DNA of 64,000 nt from positions 992,001 to 1,056,000 of the forward strand of contig CBDBZL010000002.1 of assembly GCA_965213545.1 (NCBI GenBank). Reading direction: 5' to 3'. This document shows positions 53,664-62,699 of this stretch, in pieces (the first letter of the stretch is position 1; every line of letters starts with the position of its first letter). Origin of the DNA: CBDBZL01 sp965213545. GTDB taxonomy: Bacteria; Pseudomonadota; Alphaproteobacteria; Sphingomonadales; Sphingomonadaceae. The notes beneath the pieces were generated by a model that made no database searches, had not been told where the DNA came from, and saw only the letters and a program-made list of their open reading frames with translations. The translations under genes were made by a program, and so were the position numbers.

Positions 53664-56600
53664 ATGTTACAATCGGATTTTTTCGGGACCTGCAACGATG
53701 CCGGCACCCGCAATCTACCCGTCATAATCGGGACGCGAATTGCATTCAGCCTTGCGAGTGGCTGTCATCTCACGCGAAGCACTATCGCATCATACTTTAC
53801 CGAAGAAACCGGCGTGAACGATTGGGGCGCGGCCTGGTCGATAGATGATTACAATGATGCAGTGGAAATCGGTGCTTTGCTTTGGCTGCGTACACACGGC
53901 CGCATTGGAATTTCAACAAACATCCATGAAGCCGCCGCGCGCTTCGAATGGCTGGGTGCCGCCCTGCCGCCGCGCCATGTCCGCAGCGAGAACCAGATGG
54001 AACTCCAGCAGTTCTCGACCCCGCCGATGCTTGCCTGGCTCATGGCTAGGTCGGTCGGGCTGAAGTCCGGAGAGATGCTGCTTGAACCTTCGGCGGGCAA
54101 CGGCGCTTTGGCGCTGTGGCCCGCAATTGCAGAATGCAAACTGTCGCTGAACGAAATCGATCAGCGGCGCCGGGCAGCGCTTGCCCATCTGTTCCCCGAA
54201 GCCTTGATCAGCGGCCATGACGGAGAGCTTGTCGATCATCTGCTCCCCGACATCTCGCCCAGCGGCATCATCCTGAATCCGCCTTTCGCCCGTAGCCGCG
54301 AGCGTGGTGTCAGTGGTCCAACTGCCATGAGTCACTTACGCAGCGCTTGCCGACTTGCGGCTGAGAATGCGCGCATTGGAGTGATCATGCCGGACGGTTT
54401 CGACGTTACTGGCTTTGTCGCCTCAGAGGGCAACCTGACCTTGCGTCTCGACGTTCGGGTCTCGAGCGCGTTTCGGAAGACCGGAACCGGAATCCCAGTG
54501 CGGATTGTGGTCATCGACAAATCCACCGAGACTTTCCGCGCGGCGACCGCCGACATGTCCGATCTTGCCGAACTCGATACGCTGATTGGCGACCTGCCTC
54601 CCCGCAAGCGGCGAATATCCAACATCGCCCGTCTTTCGGTCCGCGTCCTTTCTCATCCGACAAAGCCGCCGCTCTCATCCGGCAAAGCCGCCGCTTCGCG
54701 TGAGGCCGGATGCTCCCTTTTCTTCCAGCGCGCGTACCAGCGAGGCCGCAGCAACCCTTGCCTATGAGCCGCTCGACGAGCCCGCTACCGTTCCCGAACA
54801 GGCAGGTCTTTATCTTTCCTACCGTCCGAGCCGGATCGCCTTCGAGGATGCACCCGTTCATCCCACGCCGCTCGTCGAATCAGTCGCAATGAGATCGGTT
54901 GCCGCGCCCATTCCCTCCGTGCGCCCACGCCTTCCGTCAGGGTGGCGCGAGAAGCGACTGCTATCGGCCGCACAATGCGAGACGCTTGTCTACGCCTGCG
55001 AAGCCTTCGACCGCGACTTGCCGGGTCTTTACCGGCCAGCCCAAGAGGCTGCGATGCTCGAGCAGGCGGACAACGGCTGCGCCTATCGGCAGGGCTTTTT
55101 CCTCGGCGACGGCACCGGTGCGGGCAAGGGCCGGCAGATCGCCTCGGTCATCATGGATCGCTGGCTTGCCGGGGAGCGGCGGCACATCTGGATCACCAAG
55201 AACGAGGCATTGCTCGGGTCCGAGCAGGGCATGGCGGGCCTAAGGTTGCAGCACCATCTCCCGCGCGCCCGCGTCCTTTATGCTTCTGCCACCGGCGCAT
55301 CCGATATTGGTAATCTCGGCTATGCAGCGCGTTTAGGGCTGTGGGGGCCGGAAACCGCTTTCCCGACCCATGAGAGCTTCATGACCGAGATCCGTGCCGG
55401 CGGCGTGGCAGCCATGGAACTGGTCGCCCGCGATCTGAAGGCGCAAGGCCTCTACCTCTCACGCTCGCTGTCTTTTGCCGAATTTGAATACGAGATCCTT
55501 GAGCACCGCATGACCGAAGCGCAAATCGGCATCTACGACGCCTATGCCGAAGCCTTGGCAATCATTCACCGCAACCTCGATGAGGCGCTCGAAGCCACGC
55601 GGGTCATGGACGAAGACAGCGGCGACACACTCAACCGCAACGCCAAGGCGGCAGCGCTTTCAATATTTGAAGGCACCAAGCAGCGCTTCTTTGCCCAGCT
55701 GCTCCTGTCGATGAAACTGCCAAGCCTGATCCCCGCGATGGAGGAAGCGCTTGCCAGCGAGCAATGCGCGGTCGTCCAGCTTGTCTCGACTGCCGAGGCG
55801 ATGCTGAACCGCCGCCTTGCCGATCTCACACCGGAGGAACGCGAAGCCCTCGAAATCGACCTGAGACCGCGCGAATATGTCATCGACTATCTCGCAGGCA
55901 GCTTTCCGGTTCGGCTCATGCAAATCTTCACCGATGATGACGGCAATCTGCGCTCCGAACCAATGAGCGACGATGCTGGCAATCCCGTCTTGTGTCCTCG
56001 CGCGCTGGCAGCCCGCGATGCACTCATCGAACAGCTGTGCGCGCTCCCGCCAATTGCCACTGCACTCGATGCGGTCATCGAGCATTTTGGGACCGACCAA
56101 GTCGCCGAGGTGACCGGCAGGACGCGCCGACACGTTCTTGGCGCAGACGGCCAACAGCGCCTCGAGCGCCGTAGCGCGAGCGCCAATGTCGCAGAAGCGC
56201 AAAGCTTCATGGACGGTGGCAAGCGTATCCTGGTCTTTTCCGACGCTGGGGGCACGGGCCGCTCCTACCATTCCGACCTTGATTGCCAGAACCGGCAGCG
56301 CCGGGTCCATTTCCTGCTCGAGCCGGGCTGGCGCGCGGACAATGCCATCCAAGGACTTGGCCGGACGAACCGGACCAATCAGGCTTCGGCTCCGCTCTTT
56401 CGTCCGGTAACAACCGATGTGAAAGGCGAGCGGCGGTTTATCTCGACCATCGCTCGCCGCCTCGACAGCCTCGGGGCGCTTACCCGCGGCCAGCGCCAGA
56501 CCGGCGGTCAGAACCTGTTCGATCCTGCCGACAATCTCGAAAGCGATTATGCCAAGGACGCGCTCACCCGCTGGTTTCACCTGCTCTATGACGGCAAGCT

Positions 56601-57648
56601 GGAAGCGGTAAGTTTTGCGGACTTTGTGCGCCAGACCGGGCTGCGGCTCGAAGGGCCCGAAGGCTGCCTGACCGACAATCTCCCGACAATCCAGCGCTGG
56701 CTCAACCGCGTGCTCGCGCTGCCGATCACGGTACAAAATGCGATTTTCGATGAATATCTCGCTTTGATCGAAGCGCGGATCGAAGCGGCGCGCGAGGCAG
56801 GAACGCTCGACCTTGGCCTGGAGACGGTCCTTGCCAGCAGCTGCACTGTCCTTTCCGACCAGCTCTTGCGGACCGATCCGGTGACGAGCGCCGAGACACG
56901 TCTGCTCTCGCTGGAAATCACACGGCACCTGCGGCCCCTGCGATATACCCGGCTATCCCGCCTTCACGAAATCGGGTCGATTCGGGCAGTCCCCATGCGC
57001 AATGCCCGGTCTGGCCGCGTAGCGCTGAGCGTGCCCGCCCGCCGCCTGATCGCCGATGATGGCGCGGTGATCGAACGAAGCCGTCTCCTGCGTCCGCTCA
57101 AATCGGCAAACTGGACCCGCGAGGCGCTCGGCGAAAGCGCATGGGAGAGCGTCGACACAGAAACCTTTGAGTGCTGTTGGCGCGCTGAGGGAGACGAGGC
57201 GCAAAACGAACCGGTGACCGAACGGGTCCATTTGGCCACCGGGCTCCTGCTGCCGGTCTGGAAGCGGCTGCCGGGCGATCACATCCGGGTAACCAGACTT
57301 GTCGCGACCGATGGTCAGTCCTTTATCGGACGAGAGGTCGCTGCGGCAGACCTAACCGCGATCGCAGAAACGTTCGGGCTCGGCGAAACGGCGCTGCCTT
57401 CGCCGCAAGAGCTCGCCGATCTGGTCCTTGCAAGCGGTAAGCCACAGCCTCTGCATAGCTATGACAGATTGACGGTCAAACGCAGCCTGGTGGGCGGCGA
57501 GCAGCGGATCGAGCTGACCGGGTTCGAGCCGCGCCGCCTCGACTGGTACAAGGCCAGGGGCTGTTTCACCGAGATCATTCGCTACCGCACAAGGCTGTTT
57601 GTGCCGGTGTCCGGAACGCCGGAAATACTGCGCAAGATGGCCGCCTGA
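53664..57648 (+). pseudogene. Strawberry-notch-type methyltransferase/helicase gene, disrupted
   Basis: Intact relatives are single proteins of about 1400-1500 residues. The N-terminal methyltransferase part reads from ATG 53664 with MLLEPSAGNGALALWP (SAM motif) and GIILNPPFAR (NPPF), to about 54650. A 22-bp tandem duplication (54651-54694) then shifts the frame, so this reading stops at 54767. The helicase part continues in the next frame: HPTPLVESVAMRSV, DGTGAGKGRQIA (Walker A), FSDAGGTGRSYH and QGLGRTNRTNQ (motif VI). Near 55215 KNEALL runs directly into GSEQGMAG: the segment with the DEAH box that intact members carry here is missing. Double loss implies an inactive ATPase. Confidence 0.82.
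54651..54694 (+). repeat. 22-bp tandem duplication causing a frameshift
   Basis: Units 54651-54672 and 54673-54694 are identical except one base (A at 54660, G at 54682): TCTCATCCG(A/G)CAAAGCCGCC plus GC. Deleting one unit joins the two reading frames exactly (LSHPAKPPLRVRPDAPF). Confidence 0.9.
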
Positions 57649-57673
57649 TCAACGCGTATCCCTGCACCATCAC

Positions 57674-57748
57674 AGGAGAGGAAAGAGGGCTTTGGGCCTT
57701 GTGGCCCTGTGGCGTGAGCAGGGTCATTCAATCTCTCAGGAGAAAACC
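57674..57748 (+). promoter_or_regulatory. AGGAGAG-box leader of the parB-like gene
   Basis: AGGAGAG at 57674-57680, then a GGGCC-TTGT-GGCCC hairpin (near 57692-57706) and CTCAGGAG before ATG 57749. A frame without stop from TTG near 57691 runs in phase into the parB start. Confidence 0.35.
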
Positions 57749-59718
57749 ATGATCCAGTCAATTGCATTAAAGAAACTCGTTCCGAGCCCCCGCAATGTTC
57801 GCAAGGTCAGCGACGCTTCCGCTGATTTCCAGCTTAAGGCAGATATCGCCGCGCGCGGCCTGCTGCAGATCTCGTGGTGCGCAAAGCGGCCCGGGGCAAG
57901 TTCGAAGTCGAAGCCGGCGGCAGGCGCCTCGTCGCACTGCAGGCGCTCGCCGAAGAAGGCGTTGTCTCAAAAACCCACGAGGTTAACTGCCTCGTGATCG
58001 AGGGCGATGAGAGCGAGATCCGCGAGGCAAGCCTTGCTGAAAACTTCCAGCGCCTCGCGATGAATCCAGCCGATGAGGCGCAGGCATTCGCCTCCATCAT
58101 CGACGCCGGCGCCACGGCAGAAGACGTCGCCCGCCGGTTCGGTCTCACGGTCCGCTTCGTCGAGGGCCGTTTGCGCCTGGCATCACTGGCCCCTTGCGTG
58201 TTCGAAGCGCTCGCTGAGGGACCGATCACGCTCGACATGGCCAAAGCCTATGGCGCGGTGTCCGATATCGAGCGGCAGGCGCATGTCTTCGCCGAACTGC
58301 AGGAGGCCTGGTACCAGATTACGCCCGACACGATCCGCCGGATGGTGCTGGACGCGACCGTTCGCGGCTGCGACCCCCGCGCAATCCTGGTTGGCCGCGA
58401 GGCCTACATTGCAGCGGGCGGCAGAATCGAACGCGAGCTGCTTGACGATGATGCCAGCAAGAGCTGGATCGATGTCGCGCTGCTCGAGGATCTCGCTCAC
58501 AAAGCAATGGAGGCCGCCGCAAGTGCGCGATCCACTGAATTGGGTCTGGCATGGGTCAGGCCAACCCTCGACTCCTATGTCAGCCACGACCTTGTCGAAG
58601 GCCTTGGGCGGCTGCCAGCAGAGCCGGCTTCTCTGAGCGAGGAGGAAGCAAAGGAGCTGTCCGATCTTGAGAGTGAATATGACCGGGAAGCGGCCATCCT
58701 CGAAGATGAAGACAGTTCCGAAGACGAAATCGCCAAGGCCGAGGAGGAACTGGCGCGCATCGACCGAGGCATGCGTGCGCTCAATGACCGGCCGCCTGTC
58801 ATCGCCGACGCCCTCAAGCCCGAAGCAGGAGCCTTCCTGGTCCTGTCGCGGCATGGCGAGCCAGTGCTCGTCCCCCAGTTCTACACCGAACAGGAGAGCA
58901 CATGTGCAGACGAGGGAGCACAAGAAGCGGTTGAACAGGACGGGCGAGACAAGCACAAGACTGCCGCATTCTCCCAGCGGCTGCTTGATGAACTGGCTAT
59001 GCAGCGCCGCGACGTGCTGGCGATCCACTTCGCCAATGATCCGGCGCTTGCCCTTGATGTGATGGTGTTCACCCTCGCTGATCAGGACGCGCAAGACTGG
59101 CATGCGAAGAAGGCGGTGACCATCGCCGGACCCGTCGCCCATGGTCCTGTTTCGGGGTTCGAGGCCAAGGATGCTCCGGCGAGTGCAGCGCTCGCCGAGT
59201 TCTCTGGCTCGCTCGACGAGAGTTGGCGCAGCGGTGGAAACGAAACTGAACGCTTTGAAGCTGTCCGGGCATTACCTGACGAAGCGAGAAGCCAATGGCT
59301 CGGCTTTCTTGTCGCGCGCGCGTTGATCGCCAGCATCAACGCCGAAGGCGATCGCGGTGTGCCGATCCATGAGGCTCTAGGCGGCCTGCTTGAAATCGAG
59401 ATGGCCCATTGGTGGCGCCCCACAGCGGCCAACTTCTTTGATCGCGTCCCCAAGGCGCGCATTCTCGAAGCGCTCGATGCGGTGGGCGGGCCGGAACTGG
59501 TCAGCCGTTATGCTGCATCCAAGAAATCCGAGCTCGCCACGGCTGCCGAACGGATATTTTCCGGCAATTGCATCGGAGAAACCGGCGTCAAGGAACGGGC
59601 ACTCGCTTGGGTGCCGGGTGTCATGCGCTTCGCACCAGCGGGCCAGTCCGCAGATTCAAGCGCCGATACCACTGCGCCAGACCGCAGCAGCGAGGAGATA
59701 ACCGAGCAGGCAGCCTGA
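57749..59718 (+). pseudogene. ParB-like partition/nuclease family protein gene with a 1-nt frameshift
   Basis: The ParB N-terminal domain begins MIQSIALKKLVPSPRNVRK, then DIAARGLLQ. The frame breaks at 57869: relatives read LLQNLVVRKAARGKFEVEAGGRR, and here CAG-AT-CTC lacks one A of the Asn codon. The remaining 614 codons are coherent: VEAGGRRLVALQAL, ASLAENFQRLAMNPADEA (ParB box II), an HTH region (TAEDVARRFGLTVRFVEGRL), an acidic linker with ESEYDREA, and a family-typical C-terminus (HWWRPTAANFFDRV, ERALAWVPGVMRF). A shorter reading from GTG 57874 lacks the first 40 residues and might be partly functional. Confidence 0.82.
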
Positions 59719-59746
59719 GCCTCCTGACGGGATTTGTCCGCCGGTT

Positions 59747-59782
59747 GGCGGCCCTTCCCTTCGGGGATGGGCCGCCATTTTC
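59747..59782 (+). terminator. Rho-independent terminator after the parB-like gene
   Basis: GGCGGCCC (59747-59754) pairs with GGGCCGCC (59769-59776), with inner TCCC/GGGA pairing, followed by ATTTTCGTTTT. Confidence 0.75.
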
Positions 59783-59838
59783 GTTTTGGCTGCTCCTGCG
59801 AAACCACAATCGCACGTCGTCCTGGCTCAAACCGATGA

Positions 59839-59902
59839 GAGGAGAGGGAGCTCTTGCTGATTGTCCCGCGGCAATTCCGTCCTGGCAATCAGGAGAATTA
59901 TT
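59839..59902 (+). promoter_or_regulatory. AGGAGAG-box leader with SD-masking inverted repeat (ardC-like gene)
   Basis: GAGGAGAG at 59839-59846; CTGATTG (59857-59863) is complementary to CAATCAG (59886-59892), whose 3' part overlaps the ribosome-binding site AGGAGA (59891-59896) of ATG 59903. Its order and words (CTYTTxCTGATxRTCC, CGGCA-TTCC, ATCAGGAG) match the leader at 53588. Confidence 0.45.
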
Positions 59903-60862
59903 ATGCGCAAGTTCAAACGCTCTTCAGCCTCCCGTTCACGGGCTCGGTCTTCGGCCCAGTCTCCGGCAGCGCGGATTACGGCCACCATCATCGAAAAGCT
60001 CGAGCAAGGCACCAAGCCCTGGGTCAAACCCTGGCGCGGAGTTCCAACCTCCCGCCCTTTGCGCAGCTGCGGCACGCCATACCAGGGCATGAACACGTTC
60101 TGGCTGTGGATGATGGCAGAGGCGTCAGGCTTCGCCTCGCCTTACTGGATGACCTACCGCCAGTGCGCAAGACTCGGCGGACAGGTGCGAAAAGGCGAGA
60201 AGTCGAGCATCGCCATCTTCTACAAGACCTATGACAAGGAAGTCGAAACCCCCGATGGCGGCGAAGACACCGAGACGCGCCGCGTCCTCAAGTCTTACGC
60301 AATCTTCAATGCGGACCAGTGCGATGACCTTCCGGCCATGTACAGTCCCGCGCCGCTCATGGAGCCGGTAGAACCCGCCGGGCGTAAGCATAAACTCGAT
60401 ACATTCTTTGCGCAGATCAATGCTCAGCTGCGGCACATGGGTAGCGAAGCTTATTACGAGCCGGTCCGCGATCGCATCACTATGCCGCCTGCCACGCTGT
60501 TCGAGGGATTTGACCATTACTATGCAACACTTGCCCATGAGCTGTCGCACTGGACCGGGCATTCATCCCGGCTAGATCGTGATCTCAAGAACCGTTTCGG
60601 TAGCGAATCCTATGCCGCTGAAGAACTCGTAGCCGAGCTTTCCTCGGCGATCCTGGGCGCTGAACTGGGACTTCCCGTTGCTTACCTCGACAATCATGCC
60701 AGTTACATTTCGCACTGGCTGAAGCTCCTGAAATCGGATGAGAGAACCATGCTGACGGCAGCAGCAAAGGCTGAAGAAGCGTCATCGCTGTTACTCCGTC
60801 TTGGCGGCTATGACGAACGCAGCGACCCTGAATTCGGCCATGATCTCGCCGAAGCAGCGTGA
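59903..60862 (+). CDS. ArdC-like antirestriction/zincin protein
   Basis: 319 residues. The N-terminal ssDNA-binding ArdC domain (about 15-140) has PWVKPWRGVPTSRPLRSCG, YQGMNTFWLW and GGQVRKGEKSSIAIF. The C-terminal zincin-like domain has TLAHELSHWTGH (HExxH zinc site), YAAEELVAELSSA (third Glu) and LDNHASYISHWLK. ArdC proteins protect incoming mobile DNA from restriction and occur on conjugative plasmids and ICEs. ATG 59903 is preceded by AGGAGA. Reading frame intact, unlike its neighbours upstream. Confidence 0.88.
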   Translation: MRKFKRSSASRSRARSSAQSPAARITATIIEKLEQGTKPWVKPWRGVPTSRPLRSCGTPYQGMNTFWLWMMAEASGFASPYWMTYRQCARLGGQVRKGEKSSIAIFYKTYDKEVETPDGGEDTETRRVLKSYAIFNADQCDDLPAMYSPAPLMEPVEPAGRKHKLDTFFAQINAQLRHMGSEAYYEPVRDRITMPPATLFEGFDHYYATLAHELSHWTGHSSRLDRDLKNRFGSESYAAEELVAELSSAILGAELGLPVAYLDNHASYISHWLKLLKSDERTMLTAAAKAEEASSLLLRLGGYDERSDPEFGHDLAEAA

Positions 60863-60875
60863 AGGGAGGCAGGTC

Positions 60876-61190
60876 ATGGGACGTTCTGTAAGCCACCCAC
60901 GAGGGGCCATTGTCGCTTTTCGTCTGATCGATAGCGAAGAGGAGGGCGATTCCGATTGGGAATATGAATGCCTGGTTGAAGACATAATCAGCACAGCCCG
61001 CGAAGCCTTCCCCTCACTTGTCCCTCACGCTGGCTGGCGTGGGCGCGAAGACCGGATCCTTCTGCGCAATGCCTATGCCGACTGCGGCATCTCTATCTAT
61101 TGCGGTCTCGCAGCCATCAGGCTCGCCGAGCGCGATGACAGCCGCTACTGGGAAGCCGATTATGGCCGCCCCAGGACTGGCCGCGCATAG
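60876..61190 (+). CDS. Conserved element-associated hypothetical protein
   Basis: 104 residues from ATG 60876 with GGGAGG upstream, 13 bp after the ardC-like stop, so co-transcribed. Sequence MGRSVSHPRGAIVAFRLIDS, acidic EEEGDSDWEYECLVEDII, RNAYADCGISIYCGLAAIRLAE. No known domain; small acidic protein likely accessory to the element. Confidence 0.6.
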   Translation: MGRSVSHPRGAIVAFRLIDSEEEGDSDWEYECLVEDIISTAREAFPSLVPHAGWRGREDRILLRNAYADCGISIYCGLAAIRLAERDDSRYWEADYGRPRTGRA

Positions 61191-61296
61191 CGGTGGCTCG
61201 GGCTAGTGTCCGGTAAGTTTCTGGAAATGTTCGGAGAACTTCGCCAGATCGGTCATTTCTCCAATGGCGAGGGCGTGTTCGAGAAAATTTATCCTG

Positions 61297-61306
61297 TTCA
61301 ATTGAA
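61297..61306. promoter_or_regulatory. Candidate operator palindrome upstream of the Xre-RES pair
   Basis: Perfect 10-bp palindrome TTCAATTGAA, 40 bp upstream of the antitoxin ATG. A second inverted repeat, GATGC-N5-GCATC (61313-61327), lies between. Antitoxins of this type usually repress their own promoter; binding here is inference. Confidence 0.4.
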
Positions 61307-61345
61307 TGATTAGATGCTGTATGCATCATATGAAAGGAACAGATT

Positions 61346-61723
61346 ATGGCAACACGAGCCGCTGAATTCCAGACTGACGATGGCAAAGTCCTGACTGATG
61401 CCGTTGCCCGCATCGCGCAGTTTTGGGGGCTTACCAACGCCAAACTGGGCGCGGTGCTTGGCCTTTCACCTGCGACCATATCGCGGCTGCGTTCGGGTAA
61501 GGCCGAACTCGACCCTGCCTCGAAGTCCTTCGAGGCAGGGCAATACTTGCTGCGCCTGTTTCGCTCACTTGACGCGCTTCTCGGCAGCGACGATCTCGCC
61601 GCGTGGAGCTGGCTGGCTACGCCCAATCTCGACCTTGATGCACAGCCGATCGATCTCATCGACAGCTTCAAGGGTCTCATGACAGTTTGCGACTATGTGG
61701 ACGCCCACCGCGCTTGCGTCTGA
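61346..61723 (+). CDS. Type II antitoxin, Xre/ParS (MbcA-like)
   Basis: 125 residues. N-terminal HTH_60/Xre-like part with LTNAKLGAVLGLSPATISRLRSGK and C-terminal toxin-binding (DUF2384) part with FEAGQYLLRLFRSLDALLGSDD and WLATPNLDL. It neutralises a RES-domain toxin, encoded immediately downstream with a 29-bp overlap, and likely autoregulates. Ribosome-binding site AAAGGAA. Intact. Confidence 0.88.
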   Translation: MATRAAEFQTDDGKVLTDAVARIAQFWGLTNAKLGAVLGLSPATISRLRSGKAELDPASKSFEAGQYLLRLFRSLDALLGSDDLAAWSWLATPNLDLDAQPIDLIDSFKGLMTVCDYVDAHRACV

Positions 61724-62423
61724 GTTTCGGCGCTATCGCCGAACCGTGTGGCGGGTGGTCGAAGCGCAGCACCGTATCTCGACCAATCGGCTTGCGGCAA
61801 ATCTTGCCGACCAGAAACGGCTCGAGGATCTTGCGGATAGCGCCAAGCCTGATCTCCCCAAATCGGCACGAGGCCTCCATTATCTTCTAGGCTCACCTTT
61901 TCGCTATGGCCACGGCGCGGCCATGCGGTTTCGCCGTGCCCACGAAAGACCCGGCATTTTCTATGCCAGCGAGGCCGAGACCACTGCTGTTACCGAGACC
62001 GCCTATTGGCGGCTGCGCTTCATATCCCGCTCACCTGGCTTTTTGCCCGGCAACCGAACCAGTGAACATTTGAGCTTCAGTATCCCCGTATCGGCAAGCC
62101 GCACTCTCGACTTGACGCAGTCCCCCTTCGAAGATGATGTCTCCACTTGGTGTGACCCTGATGACTATTCCGCCTGTCAGGATCTGGCGGCTTCCGCTCG
62201 CGCAGTCGAAGCGCAGGCAATCCGGTCCAGATCTGTACGGGACGGTGATGGCATCAACATTGCCTTATTCGATCCGACCTGTTTCTCGTCTCGCGAACCT
62301 GTTCATGGCCGAAACTGGCATCTGCGGCTTGAAGCGGGCCGCCTGACTGCGGTCGCCGCGTTTCCTGGCGAGCAAGTGCTCTACTTTACGCCCGAACAGT
62401 TCGGATTGCCGCCCCTGACCTGA
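61695..62423 (+). CDS. RES-domain toxin
   Basis: 242 residues. RES-domain Arg and Glu motifs: YRRTVWRVVEAQHR with the first Arg, HYLLGSPFRYGHGAAMRFRRAHERPGIFYASEAETTAVTE, the RxxR and Glu region that builds the NAD site; R-E-S residues appear in order. RES toxins degrade NAD+ (as MbcT and Res). It starts 29 bp before the antitoxin stop in another frame, the usual coupled arrangement. Intact, so the antitoxin must be kept: an addiction module inside the element. Confidence 0.88.
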   Translation: MWTPTALASEFRRYRRTVWRVVEAQHRISTNRLAANLADQKRLEDLADSAKPDLPKSARGLHYLLGSPFRYGHGAAMRFRRAHERPGIFYASEAETTAVTETAYWRLRFISRSPGFLPGNRTSEHLSFSIPVSASRTLDLTQSPFEDDVSTWCDPDDYSACQDLAASARAVEAQAIRSRSVRDGDGINIALFDPTCFSSREPVHGRNWHLRLEAGRLTAVAAFPGEQVLYFTPEQFGLPPLT

Positions 62424-62530
62424 CTTACCCATGCGTTCTCTCCTACGTGAGGGTGCGACACATCCAACCACCCTGCATCCGCATTGCCTGTTCGCTCGGA
62501 AGTGCCCTGGACCGGCCGGAGCCAGCCGCA

Positions 62531-62648
62531 ACCCGCGAAGCTGCGGCCCGTGTGGCCCGCGTCAGCCTTGCTTCGCGGGTTTCCCGCTCACGCGGTGCAC
62601 CTGTCTCCTCCTGCCGGTCCTGACCGGGCTCCGGCGAACAGCCGGAGA
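62531..62648 (+). promoter_or_regulatory. Structured leader upstream of the DUF2493 gene
   Basis: 12-bp perfect inverted repeat AACCCGCGAAGC (62531-62542) and GCTTCGCGGGTT (62571-62582), then a CTCCGGC-GAACA-GCCGGAG hairpin (62630-62648). It lies in the 276-bp gap after the RES gene; the rest of the gap holds no gene. Then TCAGGAG precedes ATG 62700. The first stem could also terminate the toxin transcript. Confidence 0.45.
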
Positions 62649-62699
62649 ATGCCGGTGGTCGGTTATTTCCCTGTCGCCGCACATCAGGAGACTTACATC

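Noticed and set aside
57599..57748. Longer ParB start upstream of ATG 57749
   Set aside because: ATG 57749 has a good ribosome-binding site and begins exactly at the conserved MIQSI start. The upstream in-phase frame is noted with the leader.
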